NCBI GenBank assembly: GCA_023404095.1
Contig: JAEYDD010000022.1
Location: 1 to 54,457 of the forward strand
DNA length: 54,457 bases
From: Pseudomonadota bacterium
GTDB taxonomy: Bacteria; Pseudomonadota; Alphaproteobacteria; Rhizobiales; Rhizobiaceae
Reading direction: 5' to 3'
This document shows, piece after piece, positions 53,296 through 54,457 of the stretch. The notes below the pieces were generated by a model that ran no database searches, had not been told where the DNA came from, and was given only the letters and a program-made list of their open reading frames with translations. A program made the translations under genes and the position numbers. Positions within the stretch are counted from its first letter, which is position 1. Each line of letters starts with the position of its first letter.

Positions 53296-53561
53296 GCTCA
53301 ACTTTCCTTATTGAACTACCAAGCTTGATATAGGAACTCCGGCAGCTCGTGTCACCGTAGCGGGTCCTCCGTTATATGAGGGTGCCCGATTGCGGATCGA
53401 AATGAGGTTCATTTCCGGGCAATTGCCTGCGGGAGCCGCTTGGGATGTCATACGCCACGGCAGTAAGGCCGCTGATCGAGTGCGATTCTTCATTCGCCCA
53501 GAAGCCGCGGATTTCGATTTGATCCCCGTCGGCGAGCCCACGATTGGCAAGTCCTTCTGGT

Positions 53562-54320
53562 TCATGAAGACAACATCGCGTCGGCCAAAAACACCTCCGA
53601 CATCGCGACCGGAAGATTTCCGCCGAGGCAGATCAATGCCTTCGACTCGCCAGCGATAATGGCCTTCATGGCCGCTACCGCGTTGTGTCCCTCGTCCGCG
53701 CAGGGCTGGGAACCGAAAGCCCGTTCAATGCCTTCGAGGAGTGCCTTGCCCGGGATCTCCTTGATGCGGACTGTCCGGTCGCCCGGGACGTTGGAATGAC
53801 GCCGAATCAGTAGCAATTCCGGAGCCTTGGCGGCCGATGCTTCCCCGAAACATGAGCAAATTGGCGATCTGCTGAACATTCGACGTACCCCGAGCGTGTT
53901 GGGTGAGGCCCATCCCATAGCAAACGATGACGTTCTTCGTATGGACGTAAACCTCTAGCGGGCTCTTGATCGCCGCCTGTGACAAACCGCTTGCCGATAC
54001 TTTTTCATCCCAGGTCGCTTCGATATCAGTCATGAGGGCCTCGATGCCCGTGGTATGATCCGTCCCCTTCGCGGTGTGGACTCCCACGTGATGGCTTTGG
54101 CGCCGTTCTCGCAGAATTCGAAGGACGAGGTGTGCTTGGGATCTGGCCAGGCACATCCCGGGCAGTCAAAGCTCTCGGGTTGGTTTGCCTTCAGCAGCGT
54201 TCGGCTTCCTTGAGCAACAATCTGCTGATGCGCCGGTGTCTTCGCGGCCGCCTTCAAGGCATACCAGCCTCCAGCTGGGTGATCGTATTGCTTAATTCCA
54301 TCCGGACGTCTTTTCGTCAT
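53562..54320 (-). pseudogene. Degraded FdhF/YdeP-family molybdopterin oxidoreductase
   Basis: The start (IKQYDHPAGGW, then ESFDCPGCAWPDPKHTSSFE) matches the N-terminus of formate dehydrogenase-like FdhF/YdeP proteins. After about 90 residues the sequence jumps to a segment from the middle (VYVHTKNVIVCYGMGLTQHA, QQIANLLMFRGSIGRQGSG), then shifts frame to NVPGDRTVRIKE and ALICLGGNLPVAMSE, then stops. A large internal deletion, at least one frameshift and loss of the C-terminal half are evident against an expected length of about 750 residues. AGGGAG precedes the ATG at 54320. Confidence 0.85.
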
Positions 54321-54396
54321 CGCTGGCTCCCTAGTTCCGAACAGGTGCGATGGCGACCTGCTTCTCAGTCACATAGCGCAGTGTCATGACTGCGCA

Positions 54397-54409
54397 GGGG
54401 GGGGGGGGG
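54397..54409. repeat. Run of 13 guanines
   Basis: An uninterrupted G13 tract lies about 80 bases upstream of the FdhF/YdeP remnant. Such tracts can vary in length by slippage, and may also be an assembly artefact. Confidence 0.7.
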
Positions 54410-54457
54410 TGTGCGTTGCACGCCCACCCTAACACGGGCGGTTCAGCCCCGCCCCGA

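Noticed and set aside
53390..53659. Plus-strand frame of 89 codons between the aldehyde dehydrogenase and the FdhF remnant
   Set aside because: The translation (AAWDVIRHGSKAADRVRFF...) looks somewhat protein-like, but I recognise no family and it runs into the remnant, so I leave it unassigned.

Overview
The window reads as high-GC alphaproteobacterial DNA, most likely from a member of the Rhizobiaceae. This rests on gene content: a DUF3141-pta-ackA-fabI cluster like one known from Sinorhizobium, a ribose-type ABC/polyol operon with a SorC-DhaK fusion, and many PAS histidine kinases with FixJ-type receivers. No rRNA, tRNA, CRISPR array or transposase was recognised.

Region 1 (1-5206, minus) holds the N-terminal part of a giant RCC1/RTX/cadherin-like protein with an apparent HasA-type haem-binding domain, a small membrane protein and a periplasmic pseudoazurin. 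Region 2 (5406-14600, minus) is a nine-kilobase polyol operon: sugar ABC importer, dehydrogenase, two DhaK-type and two DhaL-type kinase parts, one DhaK being fused to a SorC regulator. Imported polyol would be oxidised to a ketose and phosphorylated. Region 3 (15203-20472, plus) is DUF3141, phosphotransacetylase, acetate kinase and enoyl-ACP reductase, followed by an FtsH-like remnant.

Region 4 (21059-54320) is an accessory island of small detoxification and redox enzymes: Ohr, three Tat-exported epoxide-hydrolase-like enzymes, SDRs, tautomerase, glyoxalase-like protein, RidA, nitronate monooxygenase, FMN reductase, D-cysteine desulfhydrase-like enzyme, an exported crotonase, NTF2-like protein and aldehyde dehydrogenases. 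They are interleaved with a signalling network of three PAS histidine kinases, one kinase-like protein without an evident phospho-accepting His, two stand-alone receivers, one LuxR-type response regulator and one LysR regulator. Several genes here are decayed (DJ-1/PfpI, ALDH, FdhF/YdeP, FtsH-like, a hypothetical).

The most notable observation is a 25-bp composite promoter-like module found nine times in region 4: a 15-bp imperfect palindrome ending in AYACC, a fixed 4-bp spacer and a TNCAAT-like -10 hexamer. It lies upstream of enzyme genes and of the signalling genes themselves, which suggests one autoregulated stress or xenobiotic regulon. The binding protein is unknown; the LuxR-type regulator at 44004-44684 is the leading candidate.
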